DNA from: Candidatus Scatosoma pullistercoris
GTDB taxonomy: Bacteria > Bacillota > Clostridia > Christensenellales > Borkfalkiaceae
DNA: 12,394 nt
Assembly: GCA_018714725.1 (NCBI GenBank)
Contig: DVMZ01000135.1
Span: 1-12,394, forward strand
Direction of reading: 5' to 3'
Under the pieces are notes generated by a model that had not been told where the DNA came from, ran no database searches, and saw nothing but the letters and a program-made list of their open reading frames with translations. The translations under genes and the position numbers were made by a program. This document shows, one piece after another, positions 1 to 6,958 of the stretch. Positions within the stretch are counted from its first letter, which is position 1; the number at the start of each line of letters is the position of its first letter.

Positions 1-118
1 GGAAATTTCGGAATCCGCAAACGGAAAGGCGGCCGGCCGGGAGGACGGGGACGGGAAAATTTCGGCCGGAAAGGACGGGCGGTCGGGCAAACGGACGCAA
101 AGCTATGCAAAGACCGTT

Positions 119-676
119 TTGTACATTTATCCGAGGTTGGAAAGGATAGCGGCGGATTACGGAGAGCATATCCGGCACCGGGCGATTTTTTCCTATGAAA
201 ACCGGACGGCGGAGCGGGCGGCGGAGTACCTGGCGGAAGAGATTTTGAAAAAACGCGCGATCGAAGCGCTGAAAGAACGGGTGGACGCGGCGTTGAAAAA
301 ACTGAACGACGAAGAGCGGTTTTTGCTGGAAGTGCGCTATTTCGGAAGAAAGAAAAAATTGCGGGAGTTTCTCGAGGCCGGGACGGAAAGACCGGGCAGT
401 GAGCGGAGTTACTACCGGAAACAGGAACGTCTGCTGAAAAAAGTGATTTCCGCGTTTTCGGGCGTCGGGCTGACGGAAGAGGCGTTTTTCCGGGAGTACC
501 GGGGATTCGGCTGGATGATGTCCGCCTGCCGGCAGATCGGCTCGGGGCGGGAGTGCGCCGCCGTGCGCAGGGAAAGACAGACGCTGACGGAACTGGGCGC
601 CGTCCCCGTACGGCTTCCGTTTGACGGGCCGATTGCCGCTTCCGGCGGAAAAGAATCTTTGCGAATTTCCGGATGA
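119..676 (+). CDS. Sigma-region-4/ArpU-like putative transcriptional regulator (start uncertain, possibly 5' partial)
   Basis: The protein is 185 aa if it starts at the TTG at 119. Residues about 60-75 (LNDEERFLLEVRYFGRKKK) followed by a GSERSYYRKQERLLKKV segment near 93-110 look like the paired helices of sigma-70 region 4 and of ArpU/RinA-type phage late-gene activators. Residues 25-65 are predicted helical and charged. The last 70 residues are unrecognised. The only start codon visible in frame is TTG 119, which has no good Shine-Dalgarno. The frame is open to base 2, so the true start may lie outside the window. An ATG at 105 is in another frame. Phage genomes often place such a regulator just before terminase, but here a minus-strand gene intervenes. 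The role as an activator of the head genes is inferred. The HTH resemblance is moderate, and a host regulator is equally possible. Confidence 0.65.
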   Translation: MYIYPRLERIAADYGEHIRHRAIFSYENRTAERAAEYLAEEILKKRAIEALKERVDAALKKLNDEERFLLEVRYFGRKKKLREFLEAGTERPGSERSYYRKQERLLKKVISAFSGVGLTEEAFFREYRGFGWMMSACRQIGSGRECAAVRRERQTLTELGAVPVRLPFDGPIAASGGKESLRISG

Positions 677-840
677 AAGAAATCGGACGGCAGGGAAAAC
701 GTCGCAGAGGTGCCTGAAAGAGCCGGGAAAGTATCCGGAAGGCGCCGAAAGGAGCGGAGAAAGCGTCCGGAAAACCGGGCTGCAAAGCGGAGCGGTGAAA
801 CAAGAAAGGGCAAACAGGCCGGCAAAAAAGAGCGGAGGGG

Positions 841-870
841 ATAAAAAAACTCTTCCGCGGCGCGGAAGAG
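841..870 (-). terminator. Rho-independent terminator of the minus-strand exported-protein gene
   Basis: CTCTTCCGC (850-858) pairs perfectly with GCGGAAGAG (862-870) around a 3-nt loop. Read on the minus strand, the 9-bp GC-rich stem is followed directly by TTTTTTTAT (complement of 841-849), which is a classic intrinsic terminator. On the plus strand the A-tract precedes the stem and GAAAGGG follows, so it should work only for leftward transcription. It lies about 200 bp past the stop of the gene at 1070-1780. Confidence 0.85.
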
Positions 871-910
871 GAAAGGGCCGAAAGAAAATTCCGGGAAAAT
901 CGGCGAAAGA

Positions 911-942
911 CCGGAAAAACGAAAGGCCGGAAAAACGAAAGG
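911..942. repeat. Perfect 16-bp tandem duplication
   Basis: The unit CCGGAAAAACGAAAGG occurs twice in a row with no mismatch (911-926 and 927-942), inside the purine-rich spacer. An identical adjacent copy points to recent slippage or duplication, which suggests that this type of filler grows by local duplication. Confidence 0.9.
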
Positions 943-1069
943 CGGAAGCGGGAGAAGGCCGGAAAAATCCGGGCGGAAGAAAGGGAAGCGCCATCCGGGC
1001 GGAACGTAACCGGATTGCCCCGGGAAAAGGTCTGAACTAATTGAAAAAGCCGAAAAGCCGGGAAGAAGG

Positions 1070-1780
1070 TCATTCTTCCGTTTCGTAAGGCGGTTTTTTG
1101 GGCGGGCGGAGAATGAGCGCCGCGATGACGGGGACCAGCACGCAGAGGAGAACGAGAAGGGCAATCTGCGCGGGAGTCATCGGTTCGGTTTCGCCGCCGA
1201 AATTGCCGACGCCCGTGTCCGGCTCTTCCGAGTTGTGTTGATCGTATTCGTCGTTCAGTTCGTATTCGAGATCTTCGGGGCGCGGGATATACCCGAAAGT
1301 ATCGTCGCGCAGGACATAACAGTAAATTTCGGAACCCACGCGGTATTCGCCGTAATAGGCGCAGGTGACGGTGATGCTGGAAAGAAATCCGTCGCCGGAA
1401 AGCGCCGGGGAACTGCCTTCTATGTAGTAGGTGACGTCAAAAGTGTAATACAGGTAAGGACGGTCGGGAACATAATCGACGAAAGTCAGATCGGAGGTCT
1501 TGCAGTAGCCCGTGATTTTCCGGGTGTAGGGACCGTCGGAAAGATATTCGACATAACAGTAGTTGATCCCGGCGGCAAGCACTTTGACATAGTAGGTGTA
1601 AGGAAGGACGAAAAGGCCGCTGCGGCTGTTTTCTTCGGCGTACAGATAGACGTTCTCCGAACGGATACAGGCGTAGTCCGTTTCCGCCGCGGACGCCTCC
1701 GCAGGCTTTGGCAGAGGAAGGAGCAGACTGGAGAGAAAATATAAAAACGGCAACAGCGCCGAGAGGATAAACTTTTTCAT
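1070..1780 (-). CDS. Exported SH3-like protein with C-terminal membrane anchor
   Basis: This 236-aa protein starts at the ATG complementary to 1778-1780. Residues 1-31 form a signal peptide: MKKF, then a long Leu/Phe-rich core, then an AEASA signal-peptidase site (cleavage after about A31). Residues 35-112 are rich in Tyr and beta-strand patterns like bacterial SH3 domains. A second Tyr-rich beta region spans about 113-165. An acidic Ser/Pro/Gly linker (170-203) leads to one transmembrane helix at about 204-224 and a short basic/acidic tail. It should sit outside the cell, tethered at its C terminus, perhaps binding the wall or sensing the envelope. The function is unknown. It is transcribed against every other gene here and has its own terminator at 841-870. 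Longer upstream starts would run antisense through terL and are rejected because the signal peptide begins at this Met. It could be a phage moron gene or a host gene, and I cannot tell which. Confidence 0.8.
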   Translation of the reverse strand: MKKFILSALLPFLYFLSSLLLPLPKPAEASAAETDYACIRSENVYLYAEENSRSGLFVLPYTYYVKVLAAGINYCYVEYLSDGPYTRKITGYCKTSDLTFVDYVPDRPYLYYTFDVTYYIEGSSPALSGDGFLSSITVTCAYYGEYRVGSEIYCYVLRDDTFGYIPRPEDLEYELNDEYDQHNSEEPDTGVGNFGGETEPMTPAQIALLVLLCVLVPVIAALILRPPKKPPYETEE

Positions 1781-1787
1781 GCTTTCT

Positions 1788-1793
1788 ATTATA
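1788..1793 (-). promoter_or_regulatory. Possible -10 element (TATAAT) before the exported-protein gene
   Basis: A perfect TATAAT on the minus strand ends 7 nt before the ATG of the 1070-1780 gene. No -35-like hexamer is present at 16-18 nt, and a start about 7 nt downstream would leave almost no leader for ribosome binding. It lies in the 54-bp gap shared with terL. I saw no convincing plus-strand promoter there. Confidence 0.3.
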
Positions 1794-1834
1794 AAGGCGC
1801 GCAAGAGGCCGTTTTTGGCGGTTTGTAAGAATTT

Positions 1835-3274
1835 ATGAGAGAGATTGTAGAAAAGATTCTGAAAATAGAAGCCGAGCAGGCGCGACGGCGGGCGGGGGAC
1901 GCGCTGGCGGGCTACAATACGGGCGAAAAGCGACACGAAAAACAGCTGGCGTTTCACAAGTGCAAAAAGCGCAACCGCTGGGTGTTCGGCGGAAACCGGT
2001 CGGGTAAGACGGAGTGCGGCGCCGTGGAATGTATTTACATGGCTTTGGGCATTCATCCCTACCGTCAGAACAAAAAGGACGTCGAAGGTTGGGTGGTTTC
2101 CCTGTCTACGCAGGTGCAACGGGACGTCGCGCAGAAGAAAATTCTGAGATATCTGCGCCGGGACCGGATCGAGGAGATCGTGATGCTGAGCGGGCGCAAA
2201 GACGCGCCGGAAAACGGCGTCATCGACTTTATCCGGGTGCGCAACGCCTTCGGGGGAAGCTCGGTGATCGGGTTCAAAAGCTGCGACCAGGGACGGGAAA
2301 AATTTCAGGGCGCGTCGCTGGATTTTGTCTGGTTCGACGAGGAACCGCCTAAGGAGATCTACGAAGAATGCCGGATGCGCGTGCTTGACCGCCGCGGCGA
2401 TCTGTTCGGGACGATGACGCCGCTGAAAGGGCTTACGTTCGTCTATGAAGAGATTTTCCTCAACCGGCGGGAGGACCCGGAAGTATGGTACGAGTTCATG
2501 GAATGGGCGGATAATCCTTATCTGCCCGCCGAGGAAATCGCGCTGCTCGGAAACTGTCTGGACGAGAGGGAATTGCAGTCTCGCCGGTACGGGAGATTTT
2601 CGTCCGCCGAAGGGTTGGTTTATCCCGAGTTCGACGAGCGGGTGCACGTCATCGAGCCGTTCGCGCTGCCCGAAGAATGGCAGGACAACATCTCGATCGA
2701 TCCGGGGCTCAACAATCCGCTGTCCGCGCATTGGTATGCGGTGGATTACGACGACAACGTATATGTGGTCTACGAACATTTCGCCGCGGGGAAAGACATC
2801 GATTATCACGCTTCGGAAATCCGGAGAATTTCCGGAATGCTCGGCTGGAAAACCGACGGGCGGGGGAGAATCTGCGCCCTTATCGACAGCGCCGCGAAAC
2901 AGCGTACGCTCTCGGGCGTAAAAAGCGTGTGCGAGCTGTTTTACGAGCGGGATATTCTCGTCAATCCCGACGTGGACAAAGACCTGTTTGCGGGGATTGC
3001 CCGCGTGAAGAGTTATCTCAATCAGAAAAACGGGCTCCCCAATCTCTATATTTTCAGCGGCTGCCGCAATCTGATCCGGGAACTGAAAGGGTATTTCTGG
3101 GGGAGCGGCGACGTGCCTAAAAAAACGGACGATCACGCGCTGGACGAGCTTCGTTACTATCTGATGTCCCGGCCCCGGAAATTGCCGCCTCAGCCGGAAA
3201 AATCGCCGGTGCAGCTGGACAAGGAAAAGCGCTGGAGACAGCTGGCGCTGGCTCGGCGGGGAGGCGTGGATTAG
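1835..3274 (+). CDS. terL: Phage terminase large subunit (ATPase and nuclease)
   Basis: This 479-aa protein is the DNA-packaging motor, which translocates DNA through the portal and cuts it. All family landmarks are visible. They are Walker A GGNRSGKTE at 52-60, Walker B FVWFDEE at 164-170 with the catalytic Glu after the Asp, and coupling motif GTMTP at 192-196. The C-terminal RNase H-like nuclease carries acidic residues at D289 (ISIDPG), D351 (LIDSA) and D432/D433 (TDDHALDE). The length is typical for TerL. ATG 1835 has only a weak upstream ribosome site. It is used because Walker A then lies at the normal distance from the N terminus. It is first in the head cluster, 54 bp from the divergent exported-protein gene. 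All key residues are present, so it is likely active. No recognisable TerS precedes it. Confidence 0.96.
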   Translation: MREIVEKILKIEAEQARRRAGDALAGYNTGEKRHEKQLAFHKCKKRNRWVFGGNRSGKTECGAVECIYMALGIHPYRQNKKDVEGWVVSLSTQVQRDVAQKKILRYLRRDRIEEIVMLSGRKDAPENGVIDFIRVRNAFGGSSVIGFKSCDQGREKFQGASLDFVWFDEEPPKEIYEECRMRVLDRRGDLFGTMTPLKGLTFVYEEIFLNRREDPEVWYEFMEWADNPYLPAEEIALLGNCLDERELQSRRYGRFSSAEGLVYPEFDERVHVIEPFALPEEWQDNISIDPGLNNPLSAHWYAVDYDDNVYVVYEHFAAGKDIDYHASEIRRISGMLGWKTDGRGRICALIDSAAKQRTLSGVKSVCELFYERDILVNPDVDKDLFAGIARVKSYLNQKNGLPNLYIFSGCRNLIRELKGYFWGSGDVPKKTDDHALDELRYYLMSRPRKLPPQPEKSPVQLDKEKRWRQLALARRGGVD

Positions 3275-3356
3275 GCGGGAGAGAAAGAGAGAGCGCGGCG
3301 GCGGAAGAACGTAAGGAGGCGGGAGGGCAAGGAGAAAAATCGGAAAAGGAGGGGGC

Positions 3357-3899
3357 ATGGACGAGAATAACAGACAAAAAAACAGACAGAAGAAAATCGG
3401 GGACGCGCTGATGAAAGTGGCGCTCGGGTGTCGGATCGAGGAGGTGACGGAGGAATTTGCCGAGGTGGACGGGGAACTCCGGCTGACCAGGCGGCGGGAG
3501 ACGAGAAAGGATATTCCGCCCGATCTCAAGGCGGTGCAGATGCTGCTGACGGGGGGCGCGGAGGATTCGGAGGACTGTTCCCGCATGACGGACGAGGAAC
3601 TGGAAGCGGAAAAGGAAAGGCTGATGGGCTTGCTGCAAAAGAAGTCCGGCCGGACGGAAACAGAGACTAAGGCCGACGAGGTCGGGAACTTTGAAGAGAT
3701 CGGGACGCCGGGTACGGGCGAAAAAGTCGAGAGGGCCGGAAGCCGCAAAACCGAACGGGAGAGGACGGCGACGGGGAAGGCGCGCGGCGCGCCGGCGAAG
3801 CGGCGAGCCGCGCGGAGAAAACCGACAAAGAGCCGGACGGCGACCAAGGGTCGGACGGCAACCGAAGGCCGGGCGGAAACCGAAGGTCGGAAGCAATGA
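3357..3899 (+). CDS. Small charged phage protein, possible terminase-small-subunit-like, with low-complexity tail
   Basis: This 180-aa protein begins at an ATG directly behind AAAAGGAGGGGG, a strong Shine-Dalgarno. Residues 1-95 look like a real domain: helical IGDALMKVALGCRIEEVTEE (14-33), a charged beta/turn stretch, the motif IPPDLKAVQMLL (53-64) and MTDEELEAEKERL (77-89). A PPD-x-x-A-x-x-x-LL motif after a basic stretch recalls small-terminase families in Firmicutes phages, but the similarity is weak and the gene lies after terL, not before it. Residues 98-180 are a basic Arg/Thr/Glu/Lys tail with no fold visible, ending in a hexapeptide repeat of type GRTATE. That tail has the same composition as the intergenic filler. 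TerS is a guess, and a scaffold-associated or unknown factor is possible. Confidence 0.72.
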   Translation: MDENNRQKNRQKKIGDALMKVALGCRIEEVTEEFAEVDGELRLTRRRETRKDIPPDLKAVQMLLTGGAEDSEDCSRMTDEELEAEKERLMGLLQKKSGRTETETKADEVGNFEEIGTPGTGEKVERAGSRKTERERTATGKARGAPAKRRAARRKPTKSRTATKGRTATEGRAETEGRKQ

Positions 3900-3900
3900 A
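3831..3900 (+). repeat. Degenerate 18-bp tandem repeat, about four copies
   Basis: Units start at 3831, 3849, 3867 and 3885 (the last incomplete) and share the frame G-G-Y-C-G-G-x-C-G-G-x-x-A-C-C-x-A-R. They encode S/G-R-T/A-A/E-T-K/E at the extreme C terminus of the small protein and run over its stop codon into the next bases. The 18-bp period keeps the reading frame. Confidence 0.8.
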
Positions 3901-3941
3901 ACGGGCGCAGAGCGGCAGTGCCGGAACTGCGGGAAAAGAAA

Positions 3942-3950
3942 AAAGGAGGA
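3942..3950 (+). promoter_or_regulatory. Ribosome binding site that sets the portal start
   Basis: AAAGGAGGA lies 10 nt before ATG 3961. It fixes the portal start here and not at earlier in-frame codons back to 3691, which would overlap the preceding gene and add a low-complexity basic extension. Confidence 0.85.
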
Positions 3951-3960
3951 GAAAATCATC

Positions 3961-5865
3961 ATGACGGAAGAGGAGAGGTTTACCGGCGAGAACGCGGAGC
4001 GGGAAGCGGAACAAAAACGCCGGGAAAAGCTGGCCGCGGAAATCACCGCCGACTTTGAAAGGCGGAGGGAGGAAAGGCGGAGCCTGGAAAACGGCTGGCT
4101 GCTCAATCTGAACTTTTTAAGCGGCAATCAGTACTGCGACGTTTCCCCCTATGGGGAGATAGAGGAGGAAGACAAGCGTTTCTACTGGCAGTCGAGGCGG
4201 GTGTTCAATCATATTGCGCCTACGGTGGATTCGCGGATTGCCAAGCTGACGAAAATGCGGCCGACATTGCATGTGCGCGCTTTTTCCGATGAAGAGGAGG
4301 ATCTGCGGGCCGCGAAGCTGGCTTCGGGCATCCTTGCCGGCGTCCGGGAGCGGTGCGGCCTGGATGACGTTGCGGCGCGGGCGACCTTGTGGTCGGAAAC
4401 CTGCGGCAGCGCGTTTTATAAAATTCTTTGGGACCCGAACGGCGGCAGGCAGGTGGCCGAGGACGAAAACGGGGCGCCCGTGTTCGAGGGGGAAGTCTCC
4501 GTGCAGGCCGTGCCGCCGTTTGAGGTTTTCCCCGACGCGCTGGCGGCGGAAAGCCTTGACGACGTGAGAAGTCTCATTCACGCCAAAGCGGTGCCCGTTG
4601 AATATATCGCGGAGCGGTTCGGCGTGACTTTGAAGGGGCGGGAAGTGCCGGGACTGGCTCCGGCGGGATACAGCGAGCCGTCGGCCTGGAAAAATCCCGC
4701 GCGGATGGTCGGCGGAAGCCGGGCGCCGATTTCCGGGGCGGAAATACTCATCGAGCGCTATACCCGGCCGACCGCGGAATATCCGGAAGGGAGGCTGGAA
4801 ATCGCCGCGGGGGGACAGCTGCTGTACGAAGGGCCGTTGCCTTATGAAAACGGGGAAAAGGGGACCCGGGGATTCCCCTTTGTCAGGCAGGACTGTCTGC
4901 GTTTGCCGGGCGCTTTCTTCGGCAGCAGCGTCATCGATCGGCTGATTCCCGTACAGCGGGCCTACAACGCCGTCAGAAACCGCAAACACGAATTTCTCAA
5001 TCGGTTGTCCATGGGCGTGGTCACCGTCGAGGACGGTTCCGTGGACGTCGGGGAACTCGCGGAAGAGGGGCTTTCGCCGGGACGGGTGCTCGTGTACCGG
5101 CAGGGCGGAAAAGCGCCCGAAATGCTGGATTGCGGAAGTATTCCCGGCGGATTTGAAGAAGAGGAGGAACGGCTGGAAAAGGAGTTCGTGCTGATCAGCG
5201 GCGTCAGCGATCTTTCCCAGAATTCGACGCCGGCGCGGGTTACGAGCGCTTCCGGGTTGCAGATTCTCCTTTCTCAGGACGATTCGAGAATGGCGGCCAC
5301 CACCGACAATCTCACTTATGCCTGGAAGGAGACGGGACGGCAGATTATCCGGCTGTACCGCCAGTTTGCCGGCAACGCCCGTCTGCTGGCGGCGGCAGGA
5401 GAAAACAAGCGGGTGGAAGTGATTTATTTCAACGCTTCGGAACTCGCCGCGGAGGATATCGTCTTTGAATCGGAGGACGCCGCAACTCCGGAACAGAAAC
5501 GGGAAACCCTTCTCAAATTGTTTGAGGCGGGGCTTCTGACCGACGAGGACGGAAAACTGTCCGGGGAAAACCGCTGCCGGATTCTCGAAGCCTTCGGGTT
5601 CGGCTCCTATGAAAACGCCAGGGATATTTCCGCGCTGCATATTGCCAAGGCGGAGGGTGAAAATCTGCGCCTGCGCGCGGCGGACACGGGAACGGAGCCG
5701 GACGAATATGACGACCACGCGCTGCATATCGCCGAACATACCCGGTTTCTGTTGTCCGAAGAGCTTGGAAAAACGGTGCCGGCCGCGATGAAAAAGCGTA
5801 TTCTCGCTCATATCCGGGCGCATCGGGAAAAGCAAAAAATACAGCCGGGTGCCGGGCAGGGTTGA
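3961..5865 (+). CDS. Phage portal protein (P22-type)
   Basis: This 634-aa protein would form the dodecameric ring at one capsid vertex through which TerL pumps DNA. After a charged helical N terminus (1-45), FLSGNQYCDV (52-61) and RRVFNHIAPTVDSRIAKL (79-96) match the opening pattern of P22-like portals. The core carries YKILWDP (153-159) and DCLRLPGAFFGSSVIDRLIPVQRAYN (311-336 region), typical of the clip/stem portion. The helix 402-415 and the SDLSQ/ARVTSASGLQILLSQD region (417-440) match the stem-to-wing tunnel loop area. The C terminus has EYDDHALHIAEHTRFL (582-597), a His-rich motif common in these portals. The size is close to the roughly 700-aa P22 gp1. It is followed 108 bp later by the scaffold gene. 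Family call strong, P22 subtype moderate. Confidence 0.92.
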   Translation: MTEEERFTGENAEREAEQKRREKLAAEITADFERRREERRSLENGWLLNLNFLSGNQYCDVSPYGEIEEEDKRFYWQSRRVFNHIAPTVDSRIAKLTKMRPTLHVRAFSDEEEDLRAAKLASGILAGVRERCGLDDVAARATLWSETCGSAFYKILWDPNGGRQVAEDENGAPVFEGEVSVQAVPPFEVFPDALAAESLDDVRSLIHAKAVPVEYIAERFGVTLKGREVPGLAPAGYSEPSAWKNPARMVGGSRAPISGAEILIERYTRPTAEYPEGRLEIAAGGQLLYEGPLPYENGEKGTRGFPFVRQDCLRLPGAFFGSSVIDRLIPVQRAYNAVRNRKHEFLNRLSMGVVTVEDGSVDVGELAEEGLSPGRVLVYRQGGKAPEMLDCGSIPGGFEEEEERLEKEFVLISGVSDLSQNSTPARVTSASGLQILLSQDDSRMAATTDNLTYAWKETGRQIIRLYRQFAGNARLLAAAGENKRVEVIYFNASELAAEDIVFESEDAATPEQKRETLLKLFEAGLLTDEDGKLSGENRCRILEAFGFGSYENARDISALHIAKAEGENLRLRAADTGTEPDEYDDHALHIAEHTRFLLSEELGKTVPAAMKKRILAHIRAHREKQKIQPGAGQG

Positions 5866-5973
5866 GACGACGGCAATAAATCCGGATAAGAAAGCGCAAA
5901 AAGACAATCGGACAGAGGAAGAAATAAAAAAAAGTCGGTTTGTCGGGAAAAATAAAGAGGAGGAAGAAAAAAG

Positions 5974-6909
5974 ATGAAAGAAAAAGAGGAGAACGTCCGC
6001 GCGGATTGCTCCGGGTCGGGACACGCCGCGGAGGCGGAAAGGGAGAAAGGTCCGGCGATCCTGGGGAAATTCCGTTCCGCGGACGCCCTTGCGGAGGCTT
6101 ACAGCGCCCTGCAGGCGGAATTTACCCGTCGCAGTCAGCGCCTCAGGGAGCTGGAAAGAAAGGCGGAAAATCCGGAGGCGAAGGCCGGCGGCGCTCTTCA
6201 GACGGCGGAAAAGCCGCAGCAAAGAGAGCCGGGAAGAGAAACGGAGGTGTGTTCGGAAAGCTCTGTTTCCCGAAAGGTCGCCGCCCGGTCCGTTGCGGCC
6301 GAAGACGGACGCGGACCCGCCGTGTCTCATTTTACCTCATCTGACGAAGAGGTCGGACAGCCCGCAAAGGCGGGAAAATCTGCGGGTCAGACCGCGGAAG
6401 CCGCCGAAAGGGCGGAAACGGGAGAACAGGCCGAAAACAGCGGCAGAGAGGGAATATTGGCAAAAACGGAAGGAAAGGCAACAGCAGAGGCGGTGAAATC
6501 GACGGAAGGGGCAGTATCGGGAGAAAGAGAGACGGCCGAGAGAGCAAGAGAGACGGCAAGGACATTGCAGGCCGCCCCGGAACAGGGCGACAAGAGGGCC
6601 GACGACGAAAGCGCCGTTCCGGGAACCGGACAAGGCGTCAAAACGGCGGAAATCGGAGAGAAGCCGGAAGGGGCGCCGGAAAAAACGGCCGGGGAACTGT
6701 CGGAAGAGGCGCTGTATCGCGCCGCAAGCGCATCCGAATCGGTGCGGCTGCGGATTGTCGGGGATTATCTCGCTTCTTTGAAGAATCCGGGCGCGCCGCT
6801 GATGCGCGGAGGTACGGGAACGCTGGCTGCCCCGCCGCTGAAGGCGCGGTCTATCGACGAGGCCGGAACTATGGCGCTCCAGTATTTCAGAAGGGGCGGC
6901 CAGGTATGA
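5974..6909 (+). CDS. Putative capsid scaffolding protein with disordered centre
   Basis: This 311-aa protein starts 10 nt after AGAGGAGG (5956-5963). Its place between portal and capsid is where tailed phages encode the scaffold that guides coat assembly and then leaves. Residues 29-62 (ILGKFRSADALAEAYSALQ, then EFTRRSQRLRELER) form an amphipathic, probably coiled helix. The C terminus is also ordered: helix 243-270, then a Gly/Pro segment and SIDEAGTMALQYFRRG (293-308), a good candidate for coat binding. The 180 residues between are Ala/Glu/Lys/Gly-rich with no hydrophobic core and include short repeats (RETA at about 185-197). Charged, helical and disordered fits scaffolds, but there is no catalytic triad, so this is not a maturation protease. 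The name comes mainly from position and composition. The only other idea is a decoration or internal head protein. Confidence 0.68.
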   Translation: MKEKEENVRADCSGSGHAAEAEREKGPAILGKFRSADALAEAYSALQAEFTRRSQRLRELERKAENPEAKAGGALQTAEKPQQREPGRETEVCSESSVSRKVAARSVAAEDGRGPAVSHFTSSDEEVGQPAKAGKSAGQTAEAAERAETGEQAENSGREGILAKTEGKATAEAVKSTEGAVSGERETAERARETARTLQAAPEQGDKRADDESAVPGTGQGVKTAEIGEKPEGAPEKTAGELSEEALYRAASASESVRLRIVGDYLASLKNPGAPLMRGGTGTLAAPPLKARSIDEAGTMALQYFRRGGQV

Positions 6910-6958
6910 AACGAATGTAAAAATAAACAAAAAAATCAATCGGAAGGAGAAAAAATTT

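Larger units (their letters stand above)
677..1069. other. Purine-rich low-complexity spacer
   Basis: These 393 bp hold no gene I can support. The plus strand is dominated by short G/A-rich words such as CCGGAAAA and GAAAGG. This keeps plus-strand frames open by chance and yields Lys/Arg/Gly/Glu-rich nonsense translations (for example 621-1040). The block contains a perfect 16-bp tandem duplication (911-942) and a minus-strand terminator (841-870). Confidence 0.7.

Noticed and set aside
911..942. CRISPR array
   Set aside because: There are only two adjacent 16-bp copies with no spacers between them.
621..1040. Plus-strand 139-aa open frame in the spacer
   Set aside because: It is Lys/Arg/Gly-rich simple sequence without a ribosome site, overlaps the end of the previous gene, and contains the minus-strand terminator.
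412..1164. Minus-strand 250-aa open frame
   Set aside because: The Phe/Pro/Ser-rich translation is the mirror of purine-rich plus-strand DNA, and it overlaps the regulator-like gene and the terminator.
1781..3847. Long minus-strand open frame extending the exported-protein gene to 925 aa
   Set aside because: It runs antisense to terL and into the next gene. The signal peptide begins at 1780, the upstream translation is Arg/Pro/Phe-rich, and the plus-strand TerL motifs are unmistakable.
3691..3960. 90-residue N-terminal extension of the portal
   Set aside because: It overlaps the previous gene in another frame, is basic simple sequence, and ATG 3961 has a strong ribosome site.
4117..6330. 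737-aa minus-strand open frame
   Set aside because: It is antisense to portal and scaffold and has no recognisable domain. It is open because the complementary strand has GC-rich codons.
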